This document shows, one piece after another, positions 27,432 to 36,274 of a DNA stretch of 64,000 nt. Position 1 is the stretch's first letter; every line of letters starts with the position of its first letter. The stretch comes from Geodermatophilus nigrescens (GTDB taxonomy: Bacteria > Actinomycetota > Actinomycetes > Mycobacteriales > Geodermatophilaceae). The stretch covers positions 62,001 through 126,000 of the forward strand of contig NZ_FQVX01000005.1 of assembly GCF_900129495.1 (NCBI RefSeq), read 5' to 3'. The translations under genes were made by a program, and so were the position numbers. The notes under the pieces are model-generated. The model had not been told where the DNA came from. It was given only the letters and a program-made list of their open reading frames with translations, and ran no database searches.

Positions 27432-27497
27432 CGGGAGAGGGCTCCTTCGGGGTGGCGCGGGTGGGGGAGAGGTCGGGCGGCGGCGCGGGGTGTGGCG

Positions 27498-28877
27498 TCA
27501 GCTGTGCGCGTGCAGCGGCTTGCCGGCGAGGGCCAGGTGGGCCTCGCCGATGGCCTCGCTCTGCGTCGGGTGCGGGTGGATGAGGGAGGCGACCTCGTCG
27601 GGGAGGGCCTCCCAGTTGAAGATGAGCTGCGCCTCGGCGACCAGCTCGCCGACGCGGCTGCCGACCATGTGGACGCCCACGACCGGGCCGTCCTTCTGGC
27701 GGATCAGCTTGACGGCGCCCTGGGTCTTGAGGATCTGGCTGCGGCCGTTGCCGCCGAGGTCGTAGACGAGGGTCTCGACGTCGCCGTACTTCTCGCGCGC
27801 CTGCACCTCGGTGAGGCCGACGGAGGCGACCTCGGGGTCGGAGTAGGTGACCCGGGGGACGCCGGCGTAGTCGATCGGCACGACCGGGAGGCCGGCGAGG
27901 CGCTCGGCGACGAGGATGCCCTCGCCGAAGCCGACGTGGGCCAGCTGCAGGGTGGGGATCAGGTCGCCGACGGCGGAGATGGTCGGGACGTTGGTCTGGC
28001 AGTAGCCGTCGACGAGGACGTAGCCGCGCTCCATGGCGACGCCGGCCTCCTCGTAGCCGAGGCCCTGGCTGACCGGCCCGCGGCCGATGGCCACGAGGAC
28101 GATCTCGGCCTCGAACTCCTTGCCGTTCTGCAGGCTGACCTTGACGCCGTTCTCGGTGGACTGCACCGAGGACACCATGTTGCCGAGCTCGAAGTTGATC
28201 TTCCGGCGGCGGAAGGCGCGCTCGAGCAGCTTCGAGGAGCTCTCGTCCTCGAGCGGGACGAGGTGCTTGAGGCCCTCGATGATCGTGACGTCGACGCCGA
28301 AGGACTTCCAGGCGCTGGCGAACTCGCAGCCGATGACGCCGCCGCCGAGGATGATCGCCGAGGTCGGGACGCGGTCGAGGCCGAGAGCCTGCTCGCTGTC
28401 GATGACGCGGACGCCGTCGAGCTCGACGCCGGGGATGGTGCGGGAGTAGGAGCCGGTGGCCAGCAGGACGTGGCGGCCCTCGTAGGTCTGCCCGTTCACC
28501 GACACCGCGGTGGGGGAGACCAGCCGGCCCTCGCCCTCGACGTAGGTGATCTTCCGGCTCTTGATCAGCCCCTGCAGGCCCTTGTAGAGGCGGGAGACGA
28601 CGCCGTCCTTGTAGGAGTTGACGCCGTCCATGTCGATGCCGGCCAGCGAGGTCTTGACGCCGAACTGCTCGCCCTCGCGGGCCAGGTCGGCGACCTCACC
28701 GGCGTGCAGCAGCGCCTTGGTCGGGATGCAGCCGCGGTGCAGGCAGGTGCCGCCGACCTTGTCCTTCTCGATCAGGACGACCGACAGGCCCAGCTCCGCC
28801 GCCCGCAGCGCGGCGGCGTAGCCACCCGAGCCACCGCCGAGGATGACCAGGTCGGCAGGGGTGGTGGGTGCGCTCAC
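27498..28877 (-). CDS. lpdA: Dihydrolipoyl dehydrogenase (E3)
   Basis: This flavoprotein reoxidises dihydrolipoamide with NAD+. GGGSGGYAAALRAAELG binds FAD; the redox pair is in GGTCLHRGCIPTKALL; GGGVIGCEFASAW binds NAD; the active-site base is in HPHPTQSEAIGE. Length 459 aa from GTG 28877, chosen because GAGGAG precedes it. It lies 66 bp upstream of the E2 gene, same direction. Confidence 0.96.
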   Translation of the reverse strand: MSAPTTPADLVILGGGSGGYAAALRAAELGLSVVLIEKDKVGGTCLHRGCIPTKALLHAGEVADLAREGEQFGVKTSLAGIDMDGVNSYKDGVVSRLYKGLQGLIKSRKITYVEGEGRLVSPTAVSVNGQTYEGRHVLLATGSYSRTIPGVELDGVRVIDSEQALGLDRVPTSAIILGGGVIGCEFASAWKSFGVDVTIIEGLKHLVPLEDESSSKLLERAFRRRKINFELGNMVSSVQSTENGVKVSLQNGKEFEAEIVLVAIGRGPVSQGLGYEEAGVAMERGYVLVDGYCQTNVPTISAVGDLIPTLQLAHVGFGEGILVAERLAGLPVVPIDYAGVPRVTYSDPEVASVGLTEVQAREKYGDVETLVYDLGGNGRSQILKTQGAVKLIRQKDGPVVGVHMVGSRVGELVAEAQLIFNWEALPDEVASLIHPHPTQSEAIGEAHLALAGKPLHAHS

Positions 28878-28999
28878 GACGTGCTCCTCGAGGTTCTCGG
28901 GTTCCCCCGCTCGAGTGGGTGGGGGATGGTCCGGATCCATCCTGCCACTCCGTGCGGCGCCGCAGTCCGAGGGCGGGGCGGTCCCGGACGCGCCGTGGG

Positions 29000-29023
29000 G
29001 GCCGGCCGGGGACCCGGCCGGCC
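29000..29023 (-). terminator. Hairpin terminator after pepA
   Basis: An 11-bp GGCCGGCCGGG stem with its complement and a GA centre lies 4 nt beyond the pepA stop. Confidence 0.65.
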
Positions 29024-29027
29024 CGGG

Positions 29028-30539
29028 TCAGCCGGCGACGAGGTCCTCGATCGCGGCCAGCAGCGTGCGGACCGGGACGCCGGTGCCGCCCTTGGGCGTG
29101 TATCCCCAGGGCGCGCCGGTGTTGTAGCTCGGCCCGGCGATGTCGATGTGCGCCCACGGCAGCCCGGCCGGGACGAACTCGGCGAGGAAGTGGGCGCCCA
29201 CGAGCATGCCGCCCATGCGGTCGGCGTTGGCGTTGACGAAGTCGGCGACGGGGGAGTCGATGCCCCTGCGGAGCTCCTCCGGCATCGGCATCGGCCACAT
29301 CGGCTCGCCGCTGCGCCGGCTGGCGGCCACGACGGCGTCGCGCAGGTCGTCGCTGCCCATCACGCCGGCCGTGCGGGACCCGAGCGCGACCAGCTGGGCG
29401 CCGGTGAGCGTGGAGGTCTCGAACAGCACGTCGGGGGAGTCCTCGGCGGCGCGGGCGATGGCGTCGGCGAGCACGACGCGGCCCTCGGCGTCGGTGTTGG
29501 TGATCTCGGCCTTCTTGCCGTTGCGGAAGGTCACGACGTCGGCCGGGCGGTAGGCGCTGCCGCCGGGCAGGTTCTCCGCGATCGGCACGGTGGCCGTGAC
29601 GTCGACCGGGAGGCCCAGCTGCGCGACCAGGCAGACGGTGGCGATCACGGCGGCCGCGCCGGCCATGTCGCTGGTCATGTGGTGCATGTTGGCGGCGGGC
29701 TTGATCGACAGGCCGCCGCTGTCGAAGGTGATGCCCTTGCCGACGAGGGCGACCTTCTTGCGGGCCTTCTTGCCGTTGTAGGTCAGCCGCAGCAGGCGCG
29801 GGCCGCGGGCGGAGCCGCCGCCGACCGCCAGCACGCCGCCGTAGCCGCCGGCGGCCAGCTGCGCCTCGTCGAGCACCTCCACCGACAGGCCCGCGGCCTT
29901 GCCCGCGGCCGCGCCGCGGGCGGCGAGCTCGGCGGGGTAGAGGTCGTTGGGCGGGGTGTTCACCAGGTCACGGACCAGGGCGACCGCGTCGGCGACCGCC
30001 CGCACCCGCGCGAGCGGGGCCTTGGCCGCGCCGGCGTCGGGGACGACCACGGTGAACTCGCGCGGCGGCGCCGGCCGGTCGGCGGGGAGGTCGGAGCGGT
30101 AGGCGGTGAACTCGTAGGCGCCGAGCAGCGAGCCCTCGCCCACCGCGTGCAGGCGCTCGGCGTCCGGGGTGCCCCCGACGGCGGCGAGCAGCGTGACCAC
30201 CGAGGACCGCCCGGTCAGCGCCCGGCTGGCGGCACCGGCCGCGCGGCGCAGCGCCTCGGGCGACCAGCCACCGCCGGGCTGCGGGGCCCCGAGGCCCACG
30301 GCCGCCACGACGGGGAAGGGGCCCTGGCCGAGGCTCGCGACCCTGGTGACCTCGTCCTCGCCCCCGCGGGCGCCGAGGTCGGCCAGCGCGGGCAGCAGCC
30401 GGCCGCCGAGCAGCCGGTCGACGGCCTCCGCGCCGGGCGTGGGCAGCAGCCCCGAGCTGCCCTTCCCGACACCGACGACGACGGCGTCGGCGGGCGTCTT
30501 CTCGAGCGGGCGGTCGGTGGCGGTGATCGTCGGCGGCAC
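29028..30539 (-). CDS. pepA: Leucyl aminopeptidase (M17 family)
   Basis: This cytoplasmic metallo-aminopeptidase removes N-terminal residues. The metal site is clear: VGKGITFDSGGLSIKP (Lys and Asp), MTSDMAGAAAV (Asp) and NTDAEGRVVLADA (Asp and Glu, M17 signature). The C-terminal PWAHIDIAGP segment is also typical. 503 aa. Start GTG 30539 has a -10 box (TACGAT on this strand, plus coordinates 30546-30551) 6 nt upstream, so it is probably leaderless. Divergent from gcvT. Confidence 0.95.
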   Translation of the reverse strand: MPPTITATDRPLEKTPADAVVVGVGKGSSGLLPTPGAEAVDRLLGGRLLPALADLGARGGEDEVTRVASLGQGPFPVVAAVGLGAPQPGGGWSPEALRRAAGAASRALTGRSSVVTLLAAVGGTPDAERLHAVGEGSLLGAYEFTAYRSDLPADRPAPPREFTVVVPDAGAAKAPLARVRAVADAVALVRDLVNTPPNDLYPAELAARGAAAGKAAGLSVEVLDEAQLAAGGYGGVLAVGGGSARGPRLLRLTYNGKKARKKVALVGKGITFDSGGLSIKPAANMHHMTSDMAGAAAVIATVCLVAQLGLPVDVTATVPIAENLPGGSAYRPADVVTFRNGKKAEITNTDAEGRVVLADAIARAAEDSPDVLFETSTLTGAQLVALGSRTAGVMGSDDLRDAVVAASRRSGEPMWPMPMPEELRRGIDSPVADFVNANADRMGGMLVGAHFLAEFVPAGLPWAHIDIAGPSYNTGAPWGYTPKGGTGVPVRTLLAAIEDLVAG

Positions 30540-30545
30540 CCGACG

Positions 30546-30551
30546 ATCGTA
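30546..30551 (-). promoter_or_regulatory. -10 box, leaderless pepA
   Basis: Minus-strand TACGAT ends 6 nt before the GTG at 30539. Confidence 0.5.
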
Positions 30552-30608
30552 GGGCCCGCCCGCGCCGCGGTCCTGAGGACTGCGAAGGAGCGGCCGGGCC
30601 GGCGTCGC

Positions 30609-30614
30609 TACGGT
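30609..30614 (+). promoter_or_regulatory. -10 box, leaderless gcvT
   Basis: TACGGT ends 7 nt before the GTG at 30622, back to back with the pepA promoter. Confidence 0.5.
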
Positions 30615-30621
30615 TCCGGGC

Positions 30622-31731
30622 GTGAGCCCCCGGACCTCGCCCCTGCACGACCGGCACGTCGCGGCCGGCGCCAAGCTGGCCGACTTCGGCGGCTGGTCGA
30701 TGCCCATCGAGTACGCCGGCGGCGGCGTGCTCGCCGAGCACGCGGCGGTGCGCGAGGCGGCCGGGCTCTTCGACGTCTCCCACCTGGGCACCGGCACGGT
30801 CCGCGGGCCGGGCGCCGCCGCGTTCGTCGACGCCTGCCTGACCAACGACCTCTCCCGCATCGGGCCGGGCCAGGCGCAGTACACGCTGTGCTGCGTCCCC
30901 GACGGCGAGGCCGACGCCGGCGGCGTGGTCGACGACCTGATCGTCTACCTGCACGGCCCGGACGACGTGCTGCTGGTCCCCAACGCCGCCAACGCGCAGG
31001 AGGTGCTGACGCGGCTCGCCGACGCCGCCCCCGCCGGGGTGATCGTCACCGACCGGCACGAGGAGGTCGCCGTCCTCGCCGTCCAGGGGCCGCGCTCCCC
31101 GGCCGTCCTGGCCGCCGCGGGGCTGGCCGCGGACCTGGCCTACATGGCGTTCGCCGGCGGCGAGGGGCAGGAGGTCACGGTCTGCCGGACCGGCTACACC
31201 GGCGAGCACGGCTACGAGCTGCTGGTGGCCGCCGAGCGGGCCGGGGAGCTGTGGGACCGGCTGCTGGAGGCCGGCGCCACCGAGGGCATCCGCCCCTGCG
31301 GGCTGGGCGCGCGCGACACCCTGCGCACCGAGATGGGCTACCCGTTGCACGGCCACGAGCTGTCGCGGTCGATCACCCCCGTGCAGGCGCGCAGCGGGTG
31401 GGCCGTGGGCTGGCGCAAGCCCGCGTTCTGGGGCCGCGAGGCGCTGCTGGCCGAGCGGGAGACCGGGCCGGCCCGCCTGCTGTGGGGCCTGCGCGCCCCG
31501 GGCCGCGGCATCCCCCGCCCGGGCATGGCGGTCCTCGACGCCGACGGCGCGCGGGTCGGCGAGGTCACCAGCGGGACCTTCTCGCCGAGCCTGCGCACCG
31601 GCATCGCCCTCGCCCTGCTCGACACCGCGGCCTCGCCGACCGAGGGTGCCGCGCTCGCCGTCGACGTGCGCGGGCGCCCCCAGCCGGTCGAGGTGGTCAG
31701 GCCGCCGTTCGTGCCCTCGCACGTCCGGTAG
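30622..31731 (+). CDS. gcvT: Aminomethyltransferase, glycine cleavage T protein
   Basis: The enzyme transfers the methylene group from aminomethyl-lipoyl H protein to tetrahydrofolate. The 369-aa sequence has the N-terminal [37 protein letters not shown], the [11 protein letters not shown] folate region, [20 protein letters not shown], and the C-terminal barrel with [17 protein letters not shown]. No gcvH or gcvP lies nearby in the window. It depends on lipoylated H protein, linking it to lipA and lipB. Confidence 0.95.
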   Translation: MSPRTSPLHDRHVAAGAKLADFGGWSMPIEYAGGGVLAEHAAVREAAGLFDVSHLGTGTVRGPGAAAFVDACLTNDLSRIGPGQAQYTLCCVPDGEADAGGVVDDLIVYLHGPDDVLLVPNAANAQEVLTRLADAAPAGVIVTDRHEEVAVLAVQGPRSPAVLAAAGLAADLAYMAFAGGEGQEVTVCRTGYTGEHGYELLVAAERAGELWDRLLEAGATEGIRPCGLGARDTLRTEMGYPLHGHELSRSITPVQARSGWAVGWRKPAFWGREALLAERETGPARLLWGLRAPGRGIPRPGMAVLDADGARVGEVTSGTFSPSLRTGIALALLDTAASPTEGAALAVDVRGRPQPVEVVRPPFVPSHVR

Positions 31732-31764
31732 CCGCGACCGCCCCGGGGCGAGCCGGGCCGGCGC

Positions 31765-32901
31765 TCAGGCCTTCTGCTTCGACTCCTTCGTCGGCTCCGG
31801 CGGGTCGGGCAGTTCGTCGGCCATCGTGGCGTTGCGCTCGCCCATCGGCACCGGCGGGCCCTGCGTGGTGTCCTCCGCCGTCTGGTGCTCGGCCTCGGAG
31901 TTGATCTCCGCGCCGAGCAGCACCAGGTAGCAGGTCAGGTACAGCCACAGCATCAGGACGATGACGCCGGCGATCGTGCCGTAGGTCTTGTCGTAGGACC
32001 CGAAGTTGTTGACGTAGAAGCTGAAGCCCAGGCTGACCAGCGCCCAGATGACCGTCACGACGATCGCGCCGAGGCTCACCCACTTCAGCTGCGGGGCGTC
32101 GCGGTCGGGCGCGACGCGGTACAGCACCGCGAGCGAGCCCGCGAAGACGCCGAGCAGCAGCACCCACCGCAGCACCTGCGCCAGCACCGTCCCGACCACG
32201 CCGAGCGGCAGCGCGTCGAGCACGGCCGGGACGACAGCGACCAGCGTGAAGGTGACCAGCACGAACACGATGGCGCCGAGCGTGAGCCCGAGGGCCAGCG
32301 CCTTGCGCTTGACGAACGAGCGGGTCTCGACCTCGTCGTACGCGATGTTGACCGCCGAGACGACGTTGCCGGTCCCGCCCGACGCGGACCACAGCGCGGC
32401 GAGCACCGAGATCGCCAGGCCGATCGACAGCGCGCCGCCGCTGTTCTGCGTGATCGCGGTCAGCTGGTCGCCGATGAGGCTCGCGGCCTCGTCGGGCAGC
32501 TGGGCGGAGAGGTCCTCGACCTGCTGGGCGACGGTCTCCGGCGAGGCGACCAGCCCGTAGATCGAGATGGTGGCGATCAGCGCCGGGAAGATCGCCAGGA
32601 AGGCGAAGAACGCGACGCCGCCGGCGATGATCGGCATGTTGTCGGCGTTGTGCTCCGCCCAGGCCCGCTTGACGACCTGCTTCCAGCCGCGCGCCGGGAT
32701 CTCCGTGGGCGAGTCGGCGTGGACGCCGGGCAGCCGCTCGGCGGAGGGGCCGCCCGGCGGGACGGCGCCGGGGTCCCCCTTCTGCTCGCCGCGGGCGGCG
32801 CGCTCCTCCGCCGCCCGCGCGGCCGCCCGCCGGGCCGCCTTCTCCTCGACCCGCTCCCGGATCCGGTCGACCGCGCTGTCGCGCTGCCTGGTCCCGGCCA
32901 T
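31765..32901 (-). CDS. YihY/BrkB-family inner membrane protein
   Basis: The 378-aa product has a charged Arg/Glu-rich N-terminal 75 residues, then the YihY core: GWKQVVKRAWAEHNADNMPIIAGGVAFFAFLAIFPALIATISIYG followed by five more helices. SASGGTGNVVSAVNIAY and NNFGSYDKTYGTIAGVIVLMLWLYLTCYLVLLGAEIN are family hallmarks. The charged tail ends in KESKQKA. The function of this family is not settled (the old RNase BN label is wrong). ATG 32901. Confidence 0.9.
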   Translation of the reverse strand: MAGTRQRDSAVDRIRERVEEKAARRAAARAAEERAARGEQKGDPGAVPPGGPSAERLPGVHADSPTEIPARGWKQVVKRAWAEHNADNMPIIAGGVAFFAFLAIFPALIATISIYGLVASPETVAQQVEDLSAQLPDEAASLIGDQLTAITQNSGGALSIGLAISVLAALWSASGGTGNVVSAVNIAYDEVETRSFVKRKALALGLTLGAIVFVLVTFTLVAVVPAVLDALPLGVVGTVLAQVLRWVLLLGVFAGSLAVLYRVAPDRDAPQLKWVSLGAIVVTVIWALVSLGFSFYVNNFGSYDKTYGTIAGVIVLMLWLYLTCYLVLLGAEINSEAEHQTAEDTTQGPPVPMGERNATMADELPDPPEPTKESKQKA

Positions 32902-32933
32902 CTCGCCGCCCCCTCTGCTCGGTGGTGCCTGCG

Positions 32934-33209
32934 TCAGTCGCCCGGCCAGTTGCCGGTCAGCTTGGTGAAGCCCCGCGCGCCCGCGCGGTCGATCGCGGCC
33001 TTGGTGGCGGCGAACAGCGCGCCCTGGATGGCGGCGGCGAGGACCACCTCCCGCATCCGGTACTCGCTCTGCAGGGCACTGGGCGCGTCCTCCTCGCCGG
33101 ACACCCGCTTCCACACCTGCTTGAAGATGGTGCCGCTGATGAGGCCGGCCAGCACACCGCCGGCCAGGCCCACCGGGCGGTAGACCAGCTTCGCGCCCTT
33201 GCTGCTCAC
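32934..33209 (-). CDS. DUF4235 small membrane protein
   Basis: The 91-aa product contains a glycine-rich hydrophobic segment (LAGGVLAGLISGTIFKQVWKRV) near the start and an alanine-rich helix (VVLAAAIQGALFAATKAAIDRAG), matching DUF4235. Role unknown. GTG start overlaps the DUF3618 stop codon by 4 nt, so it is the last member of a coupled three-gene unit with the holin-like and DUF3618 genes. Confidence 0.85.
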   Translation of the reverse strand: MSSKGAKLVYRPVGLAGGVLAGLISGTIFKQVWKRVSGEEDAPSALQSEYRMREVVLAAAIQGALFAATKAAIDRAGARGFTKLTGNWPGD

Positions 33210-33685
33210 TTCCGTGCCCTCCTCGCCGTCCTCCGCGCCGTGCGCTTGGTCCGCTTCGTGCTCCGCGCGATCGCCTTCCGGGCCCGCGCGGCCTCGCGGT
33301 CGGCCCGCCGGCGCGCCCGGCGGGTCTCGGCGCGGGCCTCGGCGAGCGCGGCGGAGGTGCCGGTCGAGGCGGCCGCGGCCCGGCGCCGCTTGCGCCGGCG
33401 GCGCCACACGACCAGCCCGACGAGACCGGCGAGCGCCGCACCGGCGCCGGCCACGGCCGGCGGGCTCTCCCGGTAGGTCTCGACGGCGGTGTCGCGGGCG
33501 CGGGCGGCGCCCTCCTTGGCGCGCGCCGGCACGTCGAGCCGGTGGCTGAGCTCGTCGACCGTGCGGCCGAGCTGCTCGCGGGTGGCCTCGATCTCGGCCT
33601 TGATGGCGTCGGGGTCGGACGGACCGGACGCGGCGGGGTCGGACCCGCCGGCACCGGACCTGCTGGCATCGCTGGGGGTGCTCAT
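33206..33685 (-). CDS. DUF3618 protein
   Basis: The 159-aa product has the DUF3618 signature DAIKAEIEATREQLGRTVDELSHRLDVPARAK at residues 26-57. A membrane helix (VAGAGAALAGLVGLVVW) and an extremely basic C-terminus of Arg/Lys/Ala repeats ([17 protein letters not shown]) follow, which could touch DNA or acidic lipids. Function unknown. ATG start overlaps the previous gene by 4 nt. Confidence 0.87.
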   Translation of the reverse strand: MSTPSDASRSGAGGSDPAASGPSDPDAIKAEIEATREQLGRTVDELSHRLDVPARAKEGAARARDTAVETYRESPPAVAGAGAALAGLVGLVVWRRRRKRRRAAAASTGTSAALAEARAETRRARRRADREAARARKAIARSTKRTKRTARRTARRARK

Positions 33686-34122
33686 CGCCGCGCGTTCTCC
33701 TTCACGGTCGCGATGTCGGCCTTGGTGCTGGCGATCGCCTCGGTCGGCACCGGCGGGGTGCCCTGCTGCACGTCCTTCTTGCCGATCAGCGCCAGCACGC
33801 CGGCCACGGCGAACAGGACGACGGCGACGATCAGCGCGGCCAGCCACGCGGGCAGCACGACGTCGAGGGCCAGCACGGCCGTGGCGACGAGCACGCACAG
33901 CCCGAGGAAGCCGAAGAGCCCGGCGCCGCCGAACAGTCCGGCGCCGACGCCGAGCCGCTTGGCCTTCTGGGTCATCTCGGCCTGGGCGAGCCGTGCTTCG
34001 TCGCGCACGAGGCGCGAGACCTGCTCGGTCAGCTGGCTGATCAGCTGGCCGGTCGAGGTGTCCTCGGCCGGAGGGGGCGGTGGGGTGGCGCGCGAGGCGC
34101 CCCCCGCGGTCGGGGCGGTCAT
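33682..34122 (-). CDS. Phage-holin-superfamily (DUF1469-like) membrane protein
   Basis: The 146-aa product has an amphipathic start (STGQLISQLTEQVSRLVRDEARLAQAEMTQKAKRLG), two adjoining glycine-rich membrane helices (about 63-115) and a charged tail. This is the actinobacterial 'holin 3_6' family, a chromosomal membrane protein and not evidence of prophage. First gene of the holin-DUF3618-DUF4235 unit, a common arrangement whose role may be envelope maintenance. Confidence 0.87.
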   Translation of the reverse strand: MTAPTAGGASRATPPPPPAEDTSTGQLISQLTEQVSRLVRDEARLAQAEMTQKAKRLGVGAGLFGGAGLFGFLGLCVLVATAVLALDVVLPAWLAALIVAVVLFAVAGVLALIGKKDVQQGTPPVPTEAIASTKADIATVKENARR

Positions 34123-34225
34123 CGGTCCTCCGTGGGGCGGGATCGGTCCCCGCCCCCATGCCCCCGCCGTCGGGCGCGTAACCCGCGCTCCGGTCACACC
34201 CCGGACACGACCGGCGTGCCGTCAC

Positions 34226-34231
34226 TAGCCT
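34226..34231 (+). promoter_or_regulatory. -10 box, leaderless 70-aa gene
   Basis: TAGCCT ends 6 nt before the ATG at 34238. Confidence 0.55.
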
Positions 34232-34237
34232 GGCCGC

Positions 34238-34450
34238 ATGAGCTGGACCTGGCGGCTGGAGGGCCGCGACGGCGCAACGCTGGACCCGGCCGCGCTCGGC
34301 GTCGAGGTGCCCCCGTCGGACAACCAGGGCGACGCCGAGTCGTGGCTGGGGGAGAACTGGCGCGACCTGCTCGGCCGGGGCGTGGTCGCGGTGAGCCTGT
34401 TCGACGGCGACACGCGGGCCTACGGACCGATGGGCCTCGAGCCGGCCTGA
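34238..34450 (+). CDS. Conserved small hypothetical protein, 70 aa
   Basis: This acidic single-domain protein has tryptophans at both ends of its first half (MSWTWRLEG, ESWLGENWRDLLGRGV) and ends in VSLFDGDTRAYGPMGLEP, a strand-turn-strand look. It has normal high-GC codon use, its own leaderless promoter and its own strong terminator, so it is a real gene. Function unknown to me. Confidence 0.8.
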   Translation: MSWTWRLEGRDGATLDPAALGVEVPPSDNQGDAESWLGENWRDLLGRGVVAVSLFDGDTRAYGPMGLEPA

Positions 34451-34464
34451 GCGGGGGAGGCCGA

Positions 34465-34497
34465 GCCTGGACCTCGACCTGAGGTCGAGGTCCAGGC
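34465..34497. terminator. Bidirectional hairpin terminator
   Basis: A perfect 15-bp stem (GCCTGGACCTCGACC and complement) with a TGA loop lies between the 70-aa gene and the convergent aldo/keto reductase. Confidence 0.85.
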
Positions 34498-34504
34498 CCG
34501 CCGG

Positions 34505-35488
34505 TCAGCCGCGGGCGGTCTTGGCCGGGTCGCGCTCGACGACGTCGCCGAGCACCTCGTCGATGCGCGCCAGGACGTCGGCCTCGAGCCGCACGCCGGC
34601 CGCCTTCACGTTGTCGTGCACCTGCTCCGGGCGGGTGGCGCCGATGATCGCGGCGGCGACGTTCTCGTTCTGCAGCACCCACGCCACCGCGAGCTGCGCC
34701 ATGGACAGGCCGAGGTCGTCGGCGACCGGGCGCAGGCCCTGCACCCGGGTGAGCACCTCGTCGGTCATGAACTGCTTGAGGAAGCGCCCGGCCTCGGGGT
34801 CGGTCGCCCGGCTGCCGGCCGGCGGCTCCTCGCCGGGCCGGTACTTGCCGGTGAGCACGCCCTGCGCCAGCGGCGACCAGACGATCTGCGAGACGCCCTC
34901 GCGCTGCGACGTCGGCACGACCTCGTCCTCGATGACCCGCCACAGCATCGAGTACTGCGGCTGGCTGCTGATGAGCTGGACGCCGAGGTCGCGGGCGAGG
35001 GCGGCGCCGGCGGCGATCTCCTCGGCCCGCCACTCCGAGACGCCGAGGTAGAGGACCTTGCCCGCCCGCACCAGGTCGGCGAAGGCGGTCATCGTCTCCT
35101 CGAGCGGGACCGTCGCGTCGTAGCGGTGGGCCTGGTAGAGGTCGATGTGGTCGGTCTGCAGGCGCCGCAGCGACGCCTCGCAGCTCTCGGTGATGTGCTT
35201 GCGGCCCAGCCCGCGGTCGTTCGGGCCGGGGCCGGTCGGCCAGTAGACCTTGGTGAAGATCTCCAGGCCCTCGCGCCGCTGGCCGGCGAGGGCCCGGCCG
35301 AGGACCGCCTCGGCGCGGGTGCCGGCGTAGACGTCGGCGGTGTCGAAGGTCGTGATGCCGGCGTCGAGGGCCGCGTGCACGCAGGCCTGCGCGGCGTCCT
35401 CCTCGACCTGGCCACCGTGGGTGAGCCAGTTGCCGTAGGCGATCTCGGAGATGGTCAGGCCGGAACGGCCGAGGCGTCGGTACTCCAC
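34505..35488 (-). CDS. Aldo/keto reductase (Kv-beta-like branch)
   Basis: This 327-aa NADPH-dependent TIM barrel reduces carbonyls. Catalytic Asp and Tyr lie in FDTADVYAGTRAE, the lysine in EIFTKVYWP, and the His in DLYQAHRYD. The C-terminal VAWVLQNENVAAAIIGATRPEQVHDN binds NADP, as in the Kv-beta/YghZ-like branch. Substrate unknown. A TAGCGT -10 lies 8 nt before the GTG start (plus coordinates 35497-35502). Confidence 0.92.
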   Translation of the reverse strand: MEYRRLGRSGLTISEIAYGNWLTHGGQVEEDAAQACVHAALDAGITTFDTADVYAGTRAEAVLGRALAGQRREGLEIFTKVYWPTGPGPNDRGLGRKHITESCEASLRRLQTDHIDLYQAHRYDATVPLEETMTAFADLVRAGKVLYLGVSEWRAEEIAAGAALARDLGVQLISSQPQYSMLWRVIEDEVVPTSQREGVSQIVWSPLAQGVLTGKYRPGEEPPAGSRATDPEAGRFLKQFMTDEVLTRVQGLRPVADDLGLSMAQLAVAWVLQNENVAAAIIGATRPEQVHDNVKAAGVRLEADVLARIDEVLGDVVERDPAKTARG

Positions 35489-35496
35489 GTGCCCCG

Positions 35497-35502
35497 ACGC
35501 TA
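35497..35502 (-). promoter_or_regulatory. -10 box of aldo/keto reductase gene
   Basis: Minus-strand TAGCGT lies 8 nt before the GTG at 35488. Any leader would be one or two bases. Confidence 0.45.
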
Positions 35503-35519
35503 GGCGGCGCCGGCCGACC

Positions 35520-36131
35520 TCACACCTCGGCGCCGACCGCGACCTCCGGCTTGGGGAACCGCCAGCGGCGGACCATCGTGGCGCGGCTGACGCCGTACCA
35601 GACCAGCCCCTTCATCCGCTGCGGCTGCCCGGGGAAGCGGGCCGCCACCGTCTTCTTAATCCTCCGGCCGAGGAACACCGAGTCGACGATGATCACCAGG
35701 AAGAACAGGAACCAGACGAAGACGGTGTAGTTCTGCACCGCCGGGTTCGGGATGAAGTAGCCCACCAGGACCAGCGCGGCGACGGGCAGGAAGAAGCTGC
35801 CGGCGTTGCGGCGGGAGTCGACGAGGTCGCGCACCAGCCGGCGGACCGGGCCGCGGTCGCGCGCGGGCAGGTAGTCGTCGTCGCCGCGGGCCATGCCGGC
35901 GCGGGTCTCCGCCCGGCGCTGCGCCTGCTGCTGGCGCGTGCGGGCGTAGGCCTCCTTGCGGGTGGTCGGAGGCGGCGGCGGGGGACCGGGACGGCGGCCC
36001 TGCGCCTCGTGGCGCTTGGGCGTGGGGCGGCCCTTGCCGCCCGCCTTGACCAGCTGCCCGGTCAGGTCGGCGGAGGTGTCCGGGGCGGTCTCGGCGGCGC
36101 GGTCCCGGCGCCCGGGCAGGCGGAGCTTCAC
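35520..36131 (-). CDS. DUF3043 membrane protein
   Basis: The 203-aa product begins MKLRLPGRRDRAAE, has a polar Pro-rich region with GKGRPTPKRHEAQGRRPGP (the DUF3043 hallmark), then two membrane helices (about 112-150) and LGRRIKKTVAARFPGQPQRMKGLVWYGVSRATMVRRWRFPKP. Actinobacteria-specific, unknown role. A TAGACT -10 lies 8 nt before GTG. Divergent from the Fe-S carrier gene. Confidence 0.9.
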   Translation of the reverse strand: MKLRLPGRRDRAAETAPDTSADLTGQLVKAGGKGRPTPKRHEAQGRRPGPPPPPPTTRKEAYARTRQQQAQRRAETRAGMARGDDDYLPARDRGPVRRLVRDLVDSRRNAGSFFLPVAALVLVGYFIPNPAVQNYTVFVWFLFFLVIIVDSVFLGRRIKKTVAARFPGQPQRMKGLVWYGVSRATMVRRWRFPKPEVAVGAEV

Positions 36132-36139
36132 GGCAGACG

Positions 36140-36145
36140 AGTCTA
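36140..36145 (-). promoter_or_regulatory. -10 box of DUF3043 gene
   Basis: Minus-strand TAGACT lies 8 nt before the GTG at 36131. Confidence 0.4.
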
Positions 36146-36274
36146 CGTGCGTCCGCTCACGACACTGGTCCTCGCGGCCGCGCGCCGTACAGTGGGAAGA
36201 CGACCCGCCACGGCGGTGTTGGTCCGCTGCAGGGAGTGCCGCAACGGACGCCCTCGGATGTGGGAGGACAGAAC

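Noticed and set aside
23487-31904. Single plus-strand frame open for 2805 codons
   Set aside because: It runs antisense to five well-supported genes and through gcvT in another frame. Composition is Arg/Gly/Val-rich without motifs, a typical effect of very high GC.
33682-34122. Prophage signal from the holin-like protein
   Set aside because: This family is a normal chromosomal membrane protein in actinobacteria, and no phage structural gene is nearby.
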